Source: Gammaproteobacteria bacterium (GTDB lineage Bacteria; Pseudomonadota; Gammaproteobacteria; Pseudomonadales; UBA5518). Taken from it: a stretch of 61,276 nt of DNA. Under the pieces are notes generated by a model, which ran no database searches, was not told the DNA's origin, and saw only the letters and a list, made by a program, of their open reading frames with translations. Shown in pieces: positions 20,501 through 28,655 of this stretch; the stretch's first letter is position 1; each line of letters opens with the position of its first letter. The stretch spans positions 1-61,276 of the forward strand of contig JADKDK010000010.1 of the NCBI GenBank assembly GCA_016718385.1, written 5' to 3'. Position numbers and translations under genes: made by a program.

Positions 20501-20943
20501 TGCCGGCCTACATGGTGCCCGCGGCTTTTGTCATCGTGGACCGGTTTCCGCTGACCCCGAGCGGCAAGATCGACCGCAAGGCCTTGCCGCGACCGGACAT
20601 GGCGGGCACGCACTCCCGCTACGCAGCGCCCGAGACGGCGTTGCAACGTCAGTTGAGCGGCATCTGGGGGGCCTTCATCGCGGCCGGGCGCATCGGCATC
20701 GACGATGACTTTTTCGAGCTGGGCGGTCATTCGCTGCTGGCGACCCGCGTGATCAACCGGATCAATCGCGACTGCGGCGTGAACCTTGCGTTGCGTGTCC
20801 TGTTCGAACAGCCCACGATCCGGCGGCTGTCCGCTGCCATCGGGCAACTCGCATACTCGGGCGATGCCGCGACCACCGGTGCCGAGTCTCCTATCGCCGT
20901 GCAGCCGCGCGTCGCGCGCAAGCGACCCAAGCCGGAGGAGTGA
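17527..20943 (+). CDS. Nonribosomal peptide synthetase, docking helix-C-A-PCP
   Basis: 1138 residues from ATG 17527, which overlaps the stop of the first NRPS gene. An N-terminal ~50-residue region with LKGLSPAARRLLLDAHGG resembles NRPS docking segments. The condensation domain has TMHHIIGDGWS. The adenylation domain has YTSGSTGQPKGV, YNLYGPTECT, YRTGDFGRF and SGKIDRKAL, and the carrier domain has DDDFFELGGHSLL. There is no thioesterase, so the chain should pass to the TE-bearing module upstream. The manual specificity read is D-A-D-S-T-G-L-V-E-K, which matches no code I know; the acidic pocket residues would suit a basic substrate (weak inference). Gene order is reversed relative to the expected chemistry. 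Confidence 0.92.
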   Translation: MTDLEQRLKGLSPAARRLLLDAHGGSLSEALRERIRLHKPEMVSLLNGLQSRQTAAVEAGCGGTAEERVPLSYAQQRMWFLAQMEPASGAYNIAVALRLDGQLDVALLQEALNRVVARHEALRTTVAVEQEHAVQWVHPVIDAGIGVEVLEPAPPSEHEAAVRRRLEQEALRPFDLERGPLLRALLLRLAATKHVLLLTMHHIIGDGWSRGVLNRELSVCYNALVRGTDPVLPVLRVQYADYARWQRDYLHGPEMQRQLDYWKSRLDGLEQLNLPIDKPRPAQLSGRGDSVGFSLPHELSEALYALSRRHGVTPFMLLLAGFAVLLYRYSGQTDIAVGTPIAGRRRKEFEELVGFFVNTLVMRTDLAGDPPFTEVLRRVRDTALDAYDHQDLPFERLVEELAPARDRSRNPVFQVMFAFLNVPESPLQLEGLEVSRFPMDLRNELFDLSLTMQMTSDGLVGTFSYSSDLFETGSIERMAGGFRHLLESVVADPARPVHALAMLDDRELRALLLDWNATARRYDADVCIQTMIEQQAARAPEQVAVVCGGARLAYGELNASANRLAHFLRAQGVAPDQLIGLCIRPSLEMVVAILGVLKAGGAYVPMDPGYPADRLAFMIEDSGVPLVLSDGELPLAQAPLAARTVRLDRDRDAIAQFPAVNPPAVVDGSNLAYMIYTSGSTGQPKGVLIEHRSVRNLAEGLRERLGCDAVDRPLRNCLSASISFDASVDNWVMLAFGDELHVIEQELRTDSAGLLRYVREQQIDRLDSVPAQLALLVEEGLLEGSWVPPIITVGGEAVDPQLWDRLGADTRAAIYNLYGPTECTVEVMVARIGADSGTPVIGRPLANSRIYLLDGHGNPVPPGAVGEIHIGGDGLARGYHRRPELTAEKFVMHTLPGHAPQRLYRTGDFGRFLPDGTLVFLGRRDGLVKLRGHTIELGEVEAVIALMPGVLGVTAILREDDPVSPILVAYVRGDPAAKPDVDELREMAQSKLPAYMVPAAFVIVDRFPLTPSGKIDRKALPRPDMAGTHSRYAAPETALQRQLSGIWGAFIAAGRIGIDDDFFELGGHSLLATRVINRINRDCGVNLALRVLFEQPTIRRLSAAIGQLAYSGDAATTGAESPIAVQPRVARKRPKPEE

Positions 20944-20950
20944 CGGCGCG

Positions 20951-22681
20951 ATGGCGGACTTGCGTGCATCCGGCTCGACGCTGCTCGCCGAGCGCATCGC
21001 GACGCTGTCGCCGGCGAAGCGGCGATTGCTGCGCGAGCGCATGGCACCACGCCCGCGCAGCGGCAGCGACATGCTGGCCGGGCAACTCGCCGCGCTGGGC
21101 ATCAGCCATGTCTACACGATCACCGGCGTGCCGATCGACCGCGCGCTCGCATGCTGCGCGGCGCGTGGGATCCGGCTGATCGGCGTTCGCGACCAGCGCA
21201 GTGCGGCATTGATGGCGCTCGCGCAGAATTACCACGCCGGGCGGCTGGCGGCGGCCGTGATGGTCTCGGCCGGGCCCGCCGTGACCAACGTGGCCACCGC
21301 GATCCACACGGCGCAGGCCAATTGCTGGCCCTTGCTGGTGATCGGCGGCTGCGCGGCGAGCGATCTGCGCGGGATGGGCGAGTTCCAGGAGCTCGACGGC
21401 GCTGCGCTGTTTGCCTCGATCGCCAAGTCCAGCGTGCGCGTGCCGTCGCTTGCCGCGCTGCCGCGGATACTCGCGCAAGCCTGCGCGACGGCGACCAGCG
21501 GGCGGCCCGGCCCGGTCTACCTGGATGTTCCGTCCGATGTGCTGCAGGCGAGCGCGGACGATGGCGTGGTCATCGAGCAGTTGCCTGCTTGCTCCGCGCC
21601 GCTGCCGAATCCCGCGGCGGTGCGGCGCGCGGCTGAACTGCTGGCGGCGGCGAAACGCCCGCTGATGGTCATCGGCAAGGGAGTGCGGTGGTCCGAACCC
21701 TGTGCGGAGCTGGCGCGGCTGGCCGACGTGATCGGCATTCCCTTCGTCGCATCCCCGATGGGCAGGGGTTTCCTGCCCGATACGCATCCGCGCTGCTGCA
21801 ATGCGCTGCGTTCGCAGGTGCTGGGTGAAGCCGACGTGGTGCTGCTGCTGGGCGCGCGGCTCGACTGGACCTTCCGCTTTGGCTCCGAGTTGTCGCCGAA
21901 TGCGATGCTGATTCAAGTTGATATCGAAGCGCAGGAGATCGGGCGCAATGTCGCGGCGGCCGTCGGCATCGTGGCCGATGTGCGCGAGGCGCTGCGCCAG
22001 TTGCTGGCGCAGCTGGAAGGGTTGCGCGCCGACGTGCGCGATCCGGACTGGATCGCGGGGCTGCAGCGGCGCAGGGACGAGCGACAACGGCAGCTGGCTG
22101 CAGCCGCTGCGCAGGTGCAGCCACCCCTGTTGCCTCTGGGCCTGATTGCCGAGTTGGGCAAGGTGCTGCCGGAAGACGCCATCTGCATCCTGGACGGCGC
22201 GACGATCCTGGCGGCGGGCCAGCAACTGCTGCCGGCGCTGAGGGCCGCGAGCCGGTACACGCCGGGGTCCAACGGCTGCCTGGGCAGCGGGATCCCCTTC
22301 GCAATCGGTGCCAAGCTGCAAGCGCCGCAGCGGCTGGTGGTCGCCGTCTGCGGCGACCTCGCTGTTGGCTTCAGCCTGATGGAGCTCGAAACAGCGGCGC
22401 GCTACGGACTACCGATCGTCGTCGTCATAGCCAACAACCAGGGGCCGTTCGGACTCAACAAACAGCAGCGCTTCTACCCGCCCGGGCATCCGGACCGCGT
22501 TGCCGCATGCCTGCCGGAAATCCGTTACGAGCAGATGTGCGTGGCGCTCGGCGGGCACGGGGAATTCGTGGACAGACCGGAGCAGTTTCGCGGCGCCTGG
22601 GAGCGCGCGCTGGCATCGGGCAAGCCGGCCTGCATCAACGTGATCGTCGACCCATACGCGCCCTACCCGGGACGCGACTGA
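20951..22681 (+). CDS. ThDP-dependent enzyme, oxalyl-CoA decarboxylase / acetolactate synthase-like
   Basis: 576 residues with the three-domain layout of ThDP enzymes. TITGVPIDRA, CAASDLRGMGEFQELDG, GRPGPVYLDVPSDVL and the cofactor motif GDLAVGFSLME...ANN align best, from memory, with oxalyl-CoA decarboxylase and 2-hydroxyacyl-CoA lyase. Where those enzymes have the thiamine-activating Glu (RHEQSA), this protein has RDQRSA, so the Glu appears to be Gln. The N-terminal ~35 residues carry LSPAKRRLLRERM, resembling the docking segment of the neighbouring NRPS, which suggests it acts on carrier-bound intermediates (inference). It starts 7 bases after the NRPS stop and is followed within 16 bases by the adenylating enzyme. 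Confidence 0.85.
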   Translation: MADLRASGSTLLAERIATLSPAKRRLLRERMAPRPRSGSDMLAGQLAALGISHVYTITGVPIDRALACCAARGIRLIGVRDQRSAALMALAQNYHAGRLAAAVMVSAGPAVTNVATAIHTAQANCWPLLVIGGCAASDLRGMGEFQELDGAALFASIAKSSVRVPSLAALPRILAQACATATSGRPGPVYLDVPSDVLQASADDGVVIEQLPACSAPLPNPAAVRRAAELLAAAKRPLMVIGKGVRWSEPCAELARLADVIGIPFVASPMGRGFLPDTHPRCCNALRSQVLGEADVVLLLGARLDWTFRFGSELSPNAMLIQVDIEAQEIGRNVAAAVGIVADVREALRQLLAQLEGLRADVRDPDWIAGLQRRRDERQRQLAAAAAQVQPPLLPLGLIAELGKVLPEDAICILDGATILAAGQQLLPALRAASRYTPGSNGCLGSGIPFAIGAKLQAPQRLVVAVCGDLAVGFSLMELETAARYGLPIVVVIANNQGPFGLNKQQRFYPPGHPDRVAACLPEIRYEQMCVALGGHGEFVDRPEQFRGAWERALASGKPACINVIVDPYAPYPGRD

Positions 22682-22682
22682 T

Positions 22683-22690
22683 AGGAGGTT
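22683..22690 (+). promoter_or_regulatory. Strong Shine-Dalgarno for the GTG-started ligase-carrier gene
   Basis: AGGAGGTT lies 7 bases before GTG 22697 and fixes that start codon. Confidence 0.7.
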
Positions 22691-22696
22691 CTTCCC

Positions 22697-24580
22697 GTGA
22701 CCGAACACCCGCAAACGCTGCAAGCTTTGCTCGACCGGCATGCCGCTGCCTCCGCCGGGAGTCCTGCGATCCTGGCGCCCGGACGCGCGGCACTCGGCTT
22801 CGGCGAGCTCGGGCGCTTCATTGGCCGGATCGGGCAACAACTGCGCGCGAGCGGACTGGGACCGAACGACGCGATCGCCGTGGTGCTGCCCAACGGGCCG
22901 GAGATGGCGACTGCCTTCCTGGCCACGGCATCGGCCTGCAGTTGCGCGCCCTTGAACCCGGCCTATCGCGATGACGATTTCGCGTTCTACCTGCAGGACC
23001 TGCAGGCCAGCTTGCTCATCGTTGCCGCAGGGCAGGACTCGCCGGCGCGGGCCGTCGCGGCGCGGATGGGCATCCCGGTAGCCGAACTGCGCCCCGATCC
23101 GGAGGCGGCGGCTGGCGTGTTTTCCCTCGAGTGCCTGCCGTCCGGGCAGCAGCCGGCACCGGTGCGCGGCGATGCGCTTCCCGGCGACATCGCGCTGGTG
23201 CTGCACACCTCGGGCACCACCTCGCGGCCGAAGATGGTGCCGCTGACGCACGCGAATCTCTGCGCCTCGGCCGGTCATATCGCGGCGACGCTGCAACTGG
23301 GCGCGGCGGATCGCTGTCTCAACGTCATGCCGCTGTTCCACATCCACGGCCTGATGGCCGCGCTGCTGGCATCGCTCGCGGCCGGCGCAAGCGTGATCTG
23401 CTCGCCGGGTTACCGCGACGAGGGCTTCTTCGACTGGCTGCACGCGCTGCGCCCGAGCTGGTACACGGCGGTGCCGACGATGCACCAGTCCATCCTGGCC
23501 GCTGCGCCGGCGCACCGCGAGTGCATCGCGGCGGCGCCGCTGCGCTTCCTGCGTTCGTCCTCGGCCGCGATGGCGCCCAGCGTGATGCGCGAGCTGGAGG
23601 CGTCGTTCGGTGCCCCCGTGATCGAGGCCTACGGCATGACCGAGGCGGCGCACCAGATGGCCAGCAACCCGCTGCCGCCAGGCGCGCGCAAGCCGCGTTC
23701 GGTCGGGCCTGCGGCGGGGCCGGAGATCGCGATCATGGACGAGGGCGGCGGGCTCTGTGCCACCGGAGTTGTCGGCGAAGTCGTGATCCGCGGCCCCAAC
23801 GTGACGCCGGGCTACGCCGGGAATCCGGATGCCAACGCGCAGGCCTTCACGAACGGCTGGTTTCATACCGGTGACCAGGGCTACATGGATGAGGATGGCT
23901 ACCTGTTCCTGACCGGGCGCCTCAAGGAGATCATCAATCGCGGCGGCGAGAAGGTGTCGCCGCGCGAGATCGACGAAGCGCTGCTGGAGCACCCCGAGAT
24001 CGTGCAGGCGGTGGGCTTCGCCGTGCCGCATCCGACGCTCGGCGAGGACGTGGCCGCGGCGGTGGTGCTTGCACCGGGTTCGCGGCTGGGCCGGGAAGAT
24101 ATCAGGGCGTTTGCCTTCGAGCGCCTGGCGGATTTCAAGGTGCCGAGCCAGGTCCTGATTGTCGATGCCGTCCCCAAGGGTCCGACCGGCAAGCTCCAGC
24201 GCATCGGCCTGGCGGCGCAGTTCGGGCAGCAGTTGCAGGGCGATTACGTGGCGCCGCAGAACGAGCTGGAGCAACTCGTCGCCGACACCATCGGCGAGGT
24301 GCTGCACGGCGTTCGCGTGGGCGCCGATGACAATTTCTTTGCCATCGGCGGCGACTCGCTGACGGCGACCCAGGTCGTCACGCGCCTGAACGACGCGTTG
24401 CACGCTGACCTCCCGGTATCCGTGATGTTCCGCAAGCCCACCGTGCGGGAACTGGCGGTCGAGATAGCAGGATCGGTCGTGGTCGAGGATCCGGCGCTGC
24501 TGGAGCAACTGCTCGCCGAACTGGAGGCGATGCCCGAAGACGAGGCCCTGGCGCTGCTGAAGGAGTTTCCCGACCCGTGA
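22697..24580 (+). CDS. Oxalate-CoA-ligase-like adenylating enzyme with C-terminal carrier domain
   Basis: 627 residues. The ANL domain (about 1-510) has HTSGTTSRPKMVPLTHAN, PLFHIHGLMAALLASL, YGMTEAAHQMASNPLPP and GRLKEIINRGGEKVSP. The MTEA-H-M-SNPLP region closely resembles oxalyl-CoA synthetases of the AAE3/Pcs60 type. A carrier domain follows at about 525-600 with DDNFFAIGGDSLTATQ, whose Ser would hold phosphopantetheine. The protein can thus activate a small acid and load it on its own carrier, acting as a starter unit for the NRPS (inference). It starts at GTG with a strong AGGAGGTT and ends the plus-strand biosynthetic run. A minus-strand frame from the polymerase gene stays open across its last ~340 bases. 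Confidence 0.9.
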   Translation: MTEHPQTLQALLDRHAAASAGSPAILAPGRAALGFGELGRFIGRIGQQLRASGLGPNDAIAVVLPNGPEMATAFLATASACSCAPLNPAYRDDDFAFYLQDLQASLLIVAAGQDSPARAVAARMGIPVAELRPDPEAAAGVFSLECLPSGQQPAPVRGDALPGDIALVLHTSGTTSRPKMVPLTHANLCASAGHIAATLQLGAADRCLNVMPLFHIHGLMAALLASLAAGASVICSPGYRDEGFFDWLHALRPSWYTAVPTMHQSILAAAPAHRECIAAAPLRFLRSSSAAMAPSVMRELEASFGAPVIEAYGMTEAAHQMASNPLPPGARKPRSVGPAAGPEIAIMDEGGGLCATGVVGEVVIRGPNVTPGYAGNPDANAQAFTNGWFHTGDQGYMDEDGYLFLTGRLKEIINRGGEKVSPREIDEALLEHPEIVQAVGFAVPHPTLGEDVAAAVVLAPGSRLGREDIRAFAFERLADFKVPSQVLIVDAVPKGPTGKLQRIGLAAQFGQQLQGDYVAPQNELEQLVADTIGEVLHGVRVGADDNFFAIGGDSLTATQVVTRLNDALHADLPVSVMFRKPTVRELAVEIAGSVVVEDPALLEQLLAELEAMPEDEALALLKEFPDP

Positions 24581-26988
24581 TGCTGTTGCTGTAGGAGCGC
24601 GCGATGGGACTCCCCCTGTGGGAGTGCGCCCTGCGCGCGACGACGCATGTGCTGGGTCCTGGGGCTGGCCCTCTGCGTCAGACCACAGAGCAGCAAAAGA
24701 AAGAAAAGGAACGTTACGCGCGGTATGTCGAGCATCGTGCCGAACGTTCCCACCGCGACAAAGCCGACCAGCGCCAACAGTACGGCAATCGAAAAGGCAG
24801 CCTCGCCAGCGTCACCAGATGTTTGCGTGAGCAGTCCGCGAATGGATGTGCTGAGCAGCAGTACAAAAGCCACGAGTCCTGCGATTCCCAGTTCGAAGTA
24901 GACATTCACCCAGAGATTCTTGATGTGCCACGGCAGGTGGTTGAAATCGTAGTAACCGAACCAGTGATCGATGCCGTGTTCGAAGTTGCCGTTGCGCAGG
25001 AGTTCCTGTCCGGATCCCGCGTGCTGCAAGTGCAGGTTATCGATTTCGAGCAATGTCTGGGGCTTCGTGTTCATGTCGTATTCCCGCCGGTTGGCCAGTT
25101 CCAGTACCAGTGGTGATTGCAGTTCCAGCTCGAGCGCACCCAGGTCGCCGGAGTTGAAATCGAACTCCAGGTGCTGCCATTCCCCCTGTGTGTCCTTCAC
25201 ACGCCGGCCAAGGTCCACGCAGGCAGGGTTCCATTCCGTCGGATGGATCAGGTGGCGATGGCAGAAACGCAGATGCAAGTCGGCCTCCGGGTCGCGCGTG
25301 CGCACATCGAGCGTGAGCCTGTAGGCCTGACTCGACTGCAGCGCGACTCGTTGTCCGAGGCGTACGTCATGCGCGCCGGCAAATTGCAGGAACGCGTTTC
25401 CTCCTTCCTGCCGAAACACGAAACCGCCTACGTCCCTGGCCTGCTGCTTGACCCAGTAGTAGCGTTCGGGGAATCGTCCGACACCCTGGCCGAGGATCCG
25501 CGTGTTCCAGTCGTCGTCCATCACCGCGACAGCATCGCGCCAGTGCGCGACGCGGTGCTGCAGATCCTGGGTGGTAGTGGCAAATCGTTGCTCCATGCGT
25601 GAGCCAAATAGGCTGGGCACGAAAGCCGCGATCGCGGCGCACAGCAGCAGGGAAGCCAGCGCGCGGTTGCGGGTGCCGAGTTGGCCGCGCCAGCCGTGGT
25701 TGAGGTGAGCCCCCGCAAGCGCGAAGAGCAAGGCGGCTGAGACGGCGAGGCTGATGCCGGTGCCCGGGGCCATATGCGCCCACTTGCTGGTTATTGCGGC
25801 ATAGGCGGCGATTGCCGCGCATCCCAGGGCGCTGCTTGTCGCGAGCCCCCTCAGCAAGGATGACGCCAGGCCTCGTTCGCTTCCGAAGACGTATCCTGCC
25901 CCTGTTGCGAAACCGAGAATGCACGCCAATATGGCAGCAATGCCGCCGGCGCGGAACGCCAGTATGGCCGCGATTACCGACGCGCCGCTGTACAGGGCGG
26001 TCACCAGGAAGAGCCTCGCGGGGACACTCTTCCAGTGTTTCATCACACCAAGCATGCAGGCCGTGAAAACCACAACTCCGAAGCTGAAATAAACGCCACG
26101 CGAGAATGTGACGACCATCGCGTAAAACGCGGCAAGAGTCACCGCGGCCGCGAATGCAGCAAGCCACCGGGTTCGGGCTGTGACGAGGGTCAGGGCGGCG
26201 AAAGGCCACACCAGGCTGAGGTAGCCATCGATGGCTTCGCCGCCGGTGTGCATGTCGGCGAACAGCGCGGTGATGCGATATGACGTGCCGAAGTCCAGCA
26301 AGCTGTCGAGCAGTTGCCGCAGCCCCTGGTAATAGACCATGTCGTGCAGCACGCCCCGCTCCCGGAAGACGACCGCGGCGACGCCCGACATCCCCAGCAA
26401 CAAGCCCGTTGTCAGCAGACGGTTGCTGCGGGCCCTGTCCTCCTGCTGTGCGCCGATCAACGCGGGATAGAGCGCCAGGGCCCAGAAAAAGCCCTTGCCG
26501 ATGCGCAGCGCATTGAGGGGGCTGTAATACGATGCCAGTGAGTTGAAGTCCAGTTCGCCAATACCCGACACGCCGCGCCACAACGCGTGCAGGTAAACGA
26601 GGGTGAACAGCGCCAGCGCCACCCGCCCGCCGGAGCTCATGCGCCGATGCCTGGAATGCGCGCGACCATGCCACAGTGCAGCCGCAAGCGAGCAAAGCAG
26701 CAGCAGATCGAACTCGTCGAAAAATACCCGGCCGCTCCACGGAGCGAGGTATAAGAGGGGTAGCAGCGCGGGCACAACGAGCAGCCAGGCATCTGCAAAA
26801 CGCAGCGAAACCAGCAGGTAGGCACAGAGGCCGAGCGCCAGGGCCAGTGGTGCCGTTGGAAAGCGCGCTGCGAGGAAAATGGCTGTTGCTGCGAGCGCGA
26901 GTGCCAGTAACCGTTGCAGGAGAGTTGCCGGCCGCGACTTCGCGAGGTCGGCGGAGGCGGTCACGTGGTCGGGTCCGGGGAGTGTCAT
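24244..26988 (-). CDS. O-antigen ligase / Wzy-like polymerase membrane protein (C-terminus uncertain)
   Basis: A large inner-membrane protein, about 780 credible residues from ATG 26988 (overlapping the stop of the VanZ-like gene as ATGA). It has many hydrophobic segments, then a periplasmic region after LGQGVGRFPERYYWVKQQA containing a carbohydrate-binding-like beta domain, then further membrane segments ending near LLLCGLTQ. This layout fits Wzy/WaaL-family polymerases that join repeat units. The frame then stays open to 24244 through low-complexity Ser-rich sequence antisense to the ligase-carrier gene. A TGA in another frame at 24678-24680, beside a T-rich run, suggests a lost stop. The true end is probably near 24640-24680. 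Confidence 0.75.
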   Translation of the reverse strand: MTLPGPDHVTASADLAKSRPATLLQRLLALALAATAIFLAARFPTAPLALALGLCAYLLVSLRFADAWLLVVPALLPLLYLAPWSGRVFFDEFDLLLLCSLAAALWHGRAHSRHRRMSSGGRVALALFTLVYLHALWRGVSGIGELDFNSLASYYSPLNALRIGKGFFWALALYPALIGAQQEDRARSNRLLTTGLLLGMSGVAAVVFRERGVLHDMVYYQGLRQLLDSLLDFGTSYRITALFADMHTGGEAIDGYLSLVWPFAALTLVTARTRWLAAFAAAVTLAAFYAMVVTFSRGVYFSFGVVVFTACMLGVMKHWKSVPARLFLVTALYSGASVIAAILAFRAGGIAAILACILGFATGAGYVFGSERGLASSLLRGLATSSALGCAAIAAYAAITSKWAHMAPGTGISLAVSAALLFALAGAHLNHGWRGQLGTRNRALASLLLCAAIAAFVPSLFGSRMEQRFATTTQDLQHRVAHWRDAVAVMDDDWNTRILGQGVGRFPERYYWVKQQARDVGGFVFRQEGGNAFLQFAGAHDVRLGQRVALQSSQAYRLTLDVRTRDPEADLHLRFCHRHLIHPTEWNPACVDLGRRVKDTQGEWQHLEFDFNSGDLGALELELQSPLVLELANRREYDMNTKPQTLLEIDNLHLQHAGSGQELLRNGNFEHGIDHWFGYYDFNHLPWHIKNLWVNVYFELGIAGLVAFVLLLSTSIRGLLTQTSGDAGEAAFSIAVLLALVGFVAVGTFGTMLDIPRVTFLFFLLLLCGLTQRASPRTQHMRRRAQGALPQGESHRALLQQQHHGSGNSFSSARASSSGIASSSASSCSSSAGSSTTTDPAISTASSRTVGLRNITDTGRSACNASFRRVTTWVAVSESPPMAKKLSSAPTRTPCSTSPMVSATSCSSSFCGAT

Positions 26989-28346
26989 GACGTTCTGTTG
27001 TCGAAATGCATTTTGCACACGCTGCGGGACAGGCTCAGCCTCGCAGTGCCCCTGGACAAGCAGTACGCCAGCCAGGCCGGAATTCCCGCCAGCAGTACAT
27101 TGGTCGGGTCGGGATGCAGGCCCACCAGGAACAGCTTGCTCGACTCGACCACCGCCGCGGCGAACATCGCCATGCTTGCAGCTGCACGCGGTCCCATGAA
27201 GTTGGCCCACGCTACAACGCCCAGCGGCCCGTACATCAGGCCTATCGAGACCAGGCTCAGCAGGGCAACCTGCTCGGTGGTGTAGTAGTAATAGTAGAAA
27301 GGGAGGAATCGTACTTCACGCAAGCTTGCCGCTGCGGCCTCGAGGCCCTGCCACTCCAGCTCGAACCAGCCCGTGACAGCGGCCAATGACAGGATATACA
27401 GGGTTGCCAGCAGCCACCCGGAGTGGCGGATAGCCGCCGCGAGTCGTAGCGGGTCGAACCTGTGCCGCCGGTGCCAGGCGAGCGCGCCCGCAGTTATGCC
27501 AAGCGCCCGGGTGAGCACGGAAAATCCCTGCGACACCCCGGATACCAGGAAGAACTGGGCGAACTCGATACCGATCCCCAGCGCGAGCCCGAACCGCCAT
27601 GCTTGCCGGGCCGATTTTCCCCAACTGGCGAGCAGCAGGCCGAGAGGTGCGGCTGCGAGGGCTTCCGCGGCAATTTTTGCCGCTGCAGCGGTGCCAGTGC
27701 CGCGGCCGCTCCCGGCCGCCCACACCCAGCCCCAGCGTCCTGAGTGAAGCTTGTCGGCAAGTTCCGTGGCAGACAGGAGAAAATCGTATGGGAACAGGCT
27801 GAATGCGCAGTAAGCCAGTGCATAGCCTTCGAGCAGCCTGGGCAGCAGGCGATCAGCCGCTCCCGTCATTGCCGCCCAAAGTTCCCGGAAACGGTCGCTC
27901 GCCACTCCTGCCAGGATGGCACCCAATCCGCCGCCCACCAGTTCCGCCAGCAGATCGTTGAGAGAGACCGTGCGCGGTGGGAAGGCCAACTGCACGAACT
28001 CGATGCTCACCGCCAGCGCGGCCACGAAAACCATCGCTCCCAGCGAGGCGGCGAAGCGTACCGCGCCGCGCCGCTGCCCGCTCAACAGCATCGCCGTGAG
28101 GAATCCGACGGGCACGTACAGCACCCCGTTCGCCACCCAATCGGCCCGCCCGCCAGTCCCGACGTTCAGCAGGCGTATCTGCTGGAATGTGGTCCAGGCG
28201 TCGTTCCAGGGCAGCGGTGTGAACTGCAGGGGGACCAGGCTTCCGTAGATAACGAACGCAACGTAGGCGAACCACCAGAAGCCGACCCGGTGCGATTTGC
28301 GAGCCTCCGGCTTTGATTGCCGCGAGCGACGCGATGATAAGTTCAT
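26985..28346 (-). CDS. Double VanZ-like membrane protein
   Basis: 453 residues with about ten hydrophobic segments in two VanZ-like halves. The first half has YGSLVPLQFTP and VSIEFVQLAFPPRTVSLNDL. The second has LGIGIEFAQFFLVSGVSQG. VanZ-like proteins are frequent in exosortase loci but their role there is unknown. The gene overlaps the Wzy-like gene by four bases and diverges from ccdA across a short AT-richer gap. Confidence 0.8.
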   Translation of the reverse strand: MNLSSRRSRQSKPEARKSHRVGFWWFAYVAFVIYGSLVPLQFTPLPWNDAWTTFQQIRLLNVGTGGRADWVANGVLYVPVGFLTAMLLSGQRRGAVRFAASLGAMVFVAALAVSIEFVQLAFPPRTVSLNDLLAELVGGGLGAILAGVASDRFRELWAAMTGAADRLLPRLLEGYALAYCAFSLFPYDFLLSATELADKLHSGRWGWVWAAGSGRGTGTAAAAKIAAEALAAAPLGLLLASWGKSARQAWRFGLALGIGIEFAQFFLVSGVSQGFSVLTRALGITAGALAWHRRHRFDPLRLAAAIRHSGWLLATLYILSLAAVTGWFELEWQGLEAAAASLREVRFLPFYYYYYTTEQVALLSLVSIGLMYGPLGVVAWANFMGPRAAASMAMFAAAVVESSKLFLVGLHPDPTNVLLAGIPAWLAYCLSRGTARLSLSRSVCKMHFDNRTS

Positions 28347-28409
28347 CTGTTAGCTTGCGCACTCGTATGCGTATAGACTTTGCGCATGTTTTCACGCCCG
28401 GTATCGCCC

Positions 28410-28655
28410 ATGCAACCTGTATTCAACTCCCAGGCCCCCAAGAAAGCCGCCAACCTCAGCGTCAACGCGGATCTGCTGAGCCGGGCGCGTGAACTGAACA
28501 TCAATCTCTCCGCCACGCTGGAACAGGCCTTGATCCAGGCGCTCGAGCAACGGCGTCGCGAGGAATGGCTTGTTCGCAACCGCGATGCCATTGATGCCTA
28601 CAACGAGCACGTAGAGGCGCATGGGGTATTCAGCGCCGGCATCAGGAGTTTCTGA
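28410..28655 (+). CDS. ccdA: CcdA-family antitoxin
   Basis: 81 residues from ATG 28410 (ATG 28386 would add 8). The N-terminal KKAANLSVNADLLSRARELN is the ribbon-helix-helix DNA-binding part. ALEQRRREEWLVRNRDAIDA and the tail ending FSAGIRSF form the CcdB-binding C-terminus. It neutralises CcdB and should repress its own promoter; a TATAGACT box lies just upstream at about 28371. The stop overlaps the ATG of ccdB (TGATG), the usual arrangement. Confidence 0.92.
   Translation: MQPVFNSQAPKKAANLSVNADLLSRARELNINLSATLEQALIQALEQRRREEWLVRNRDAIDAYNEHVEAHGVFSAGIRSF

Noticed and set aside
24590..24645. Another REP pair after the ligase-carrier gene
   Set aside because: Only CTGTAGGAGCGCGCGATGG and a short GGGAGTGCGCCC are recognisable; too diverged to count as a copy.
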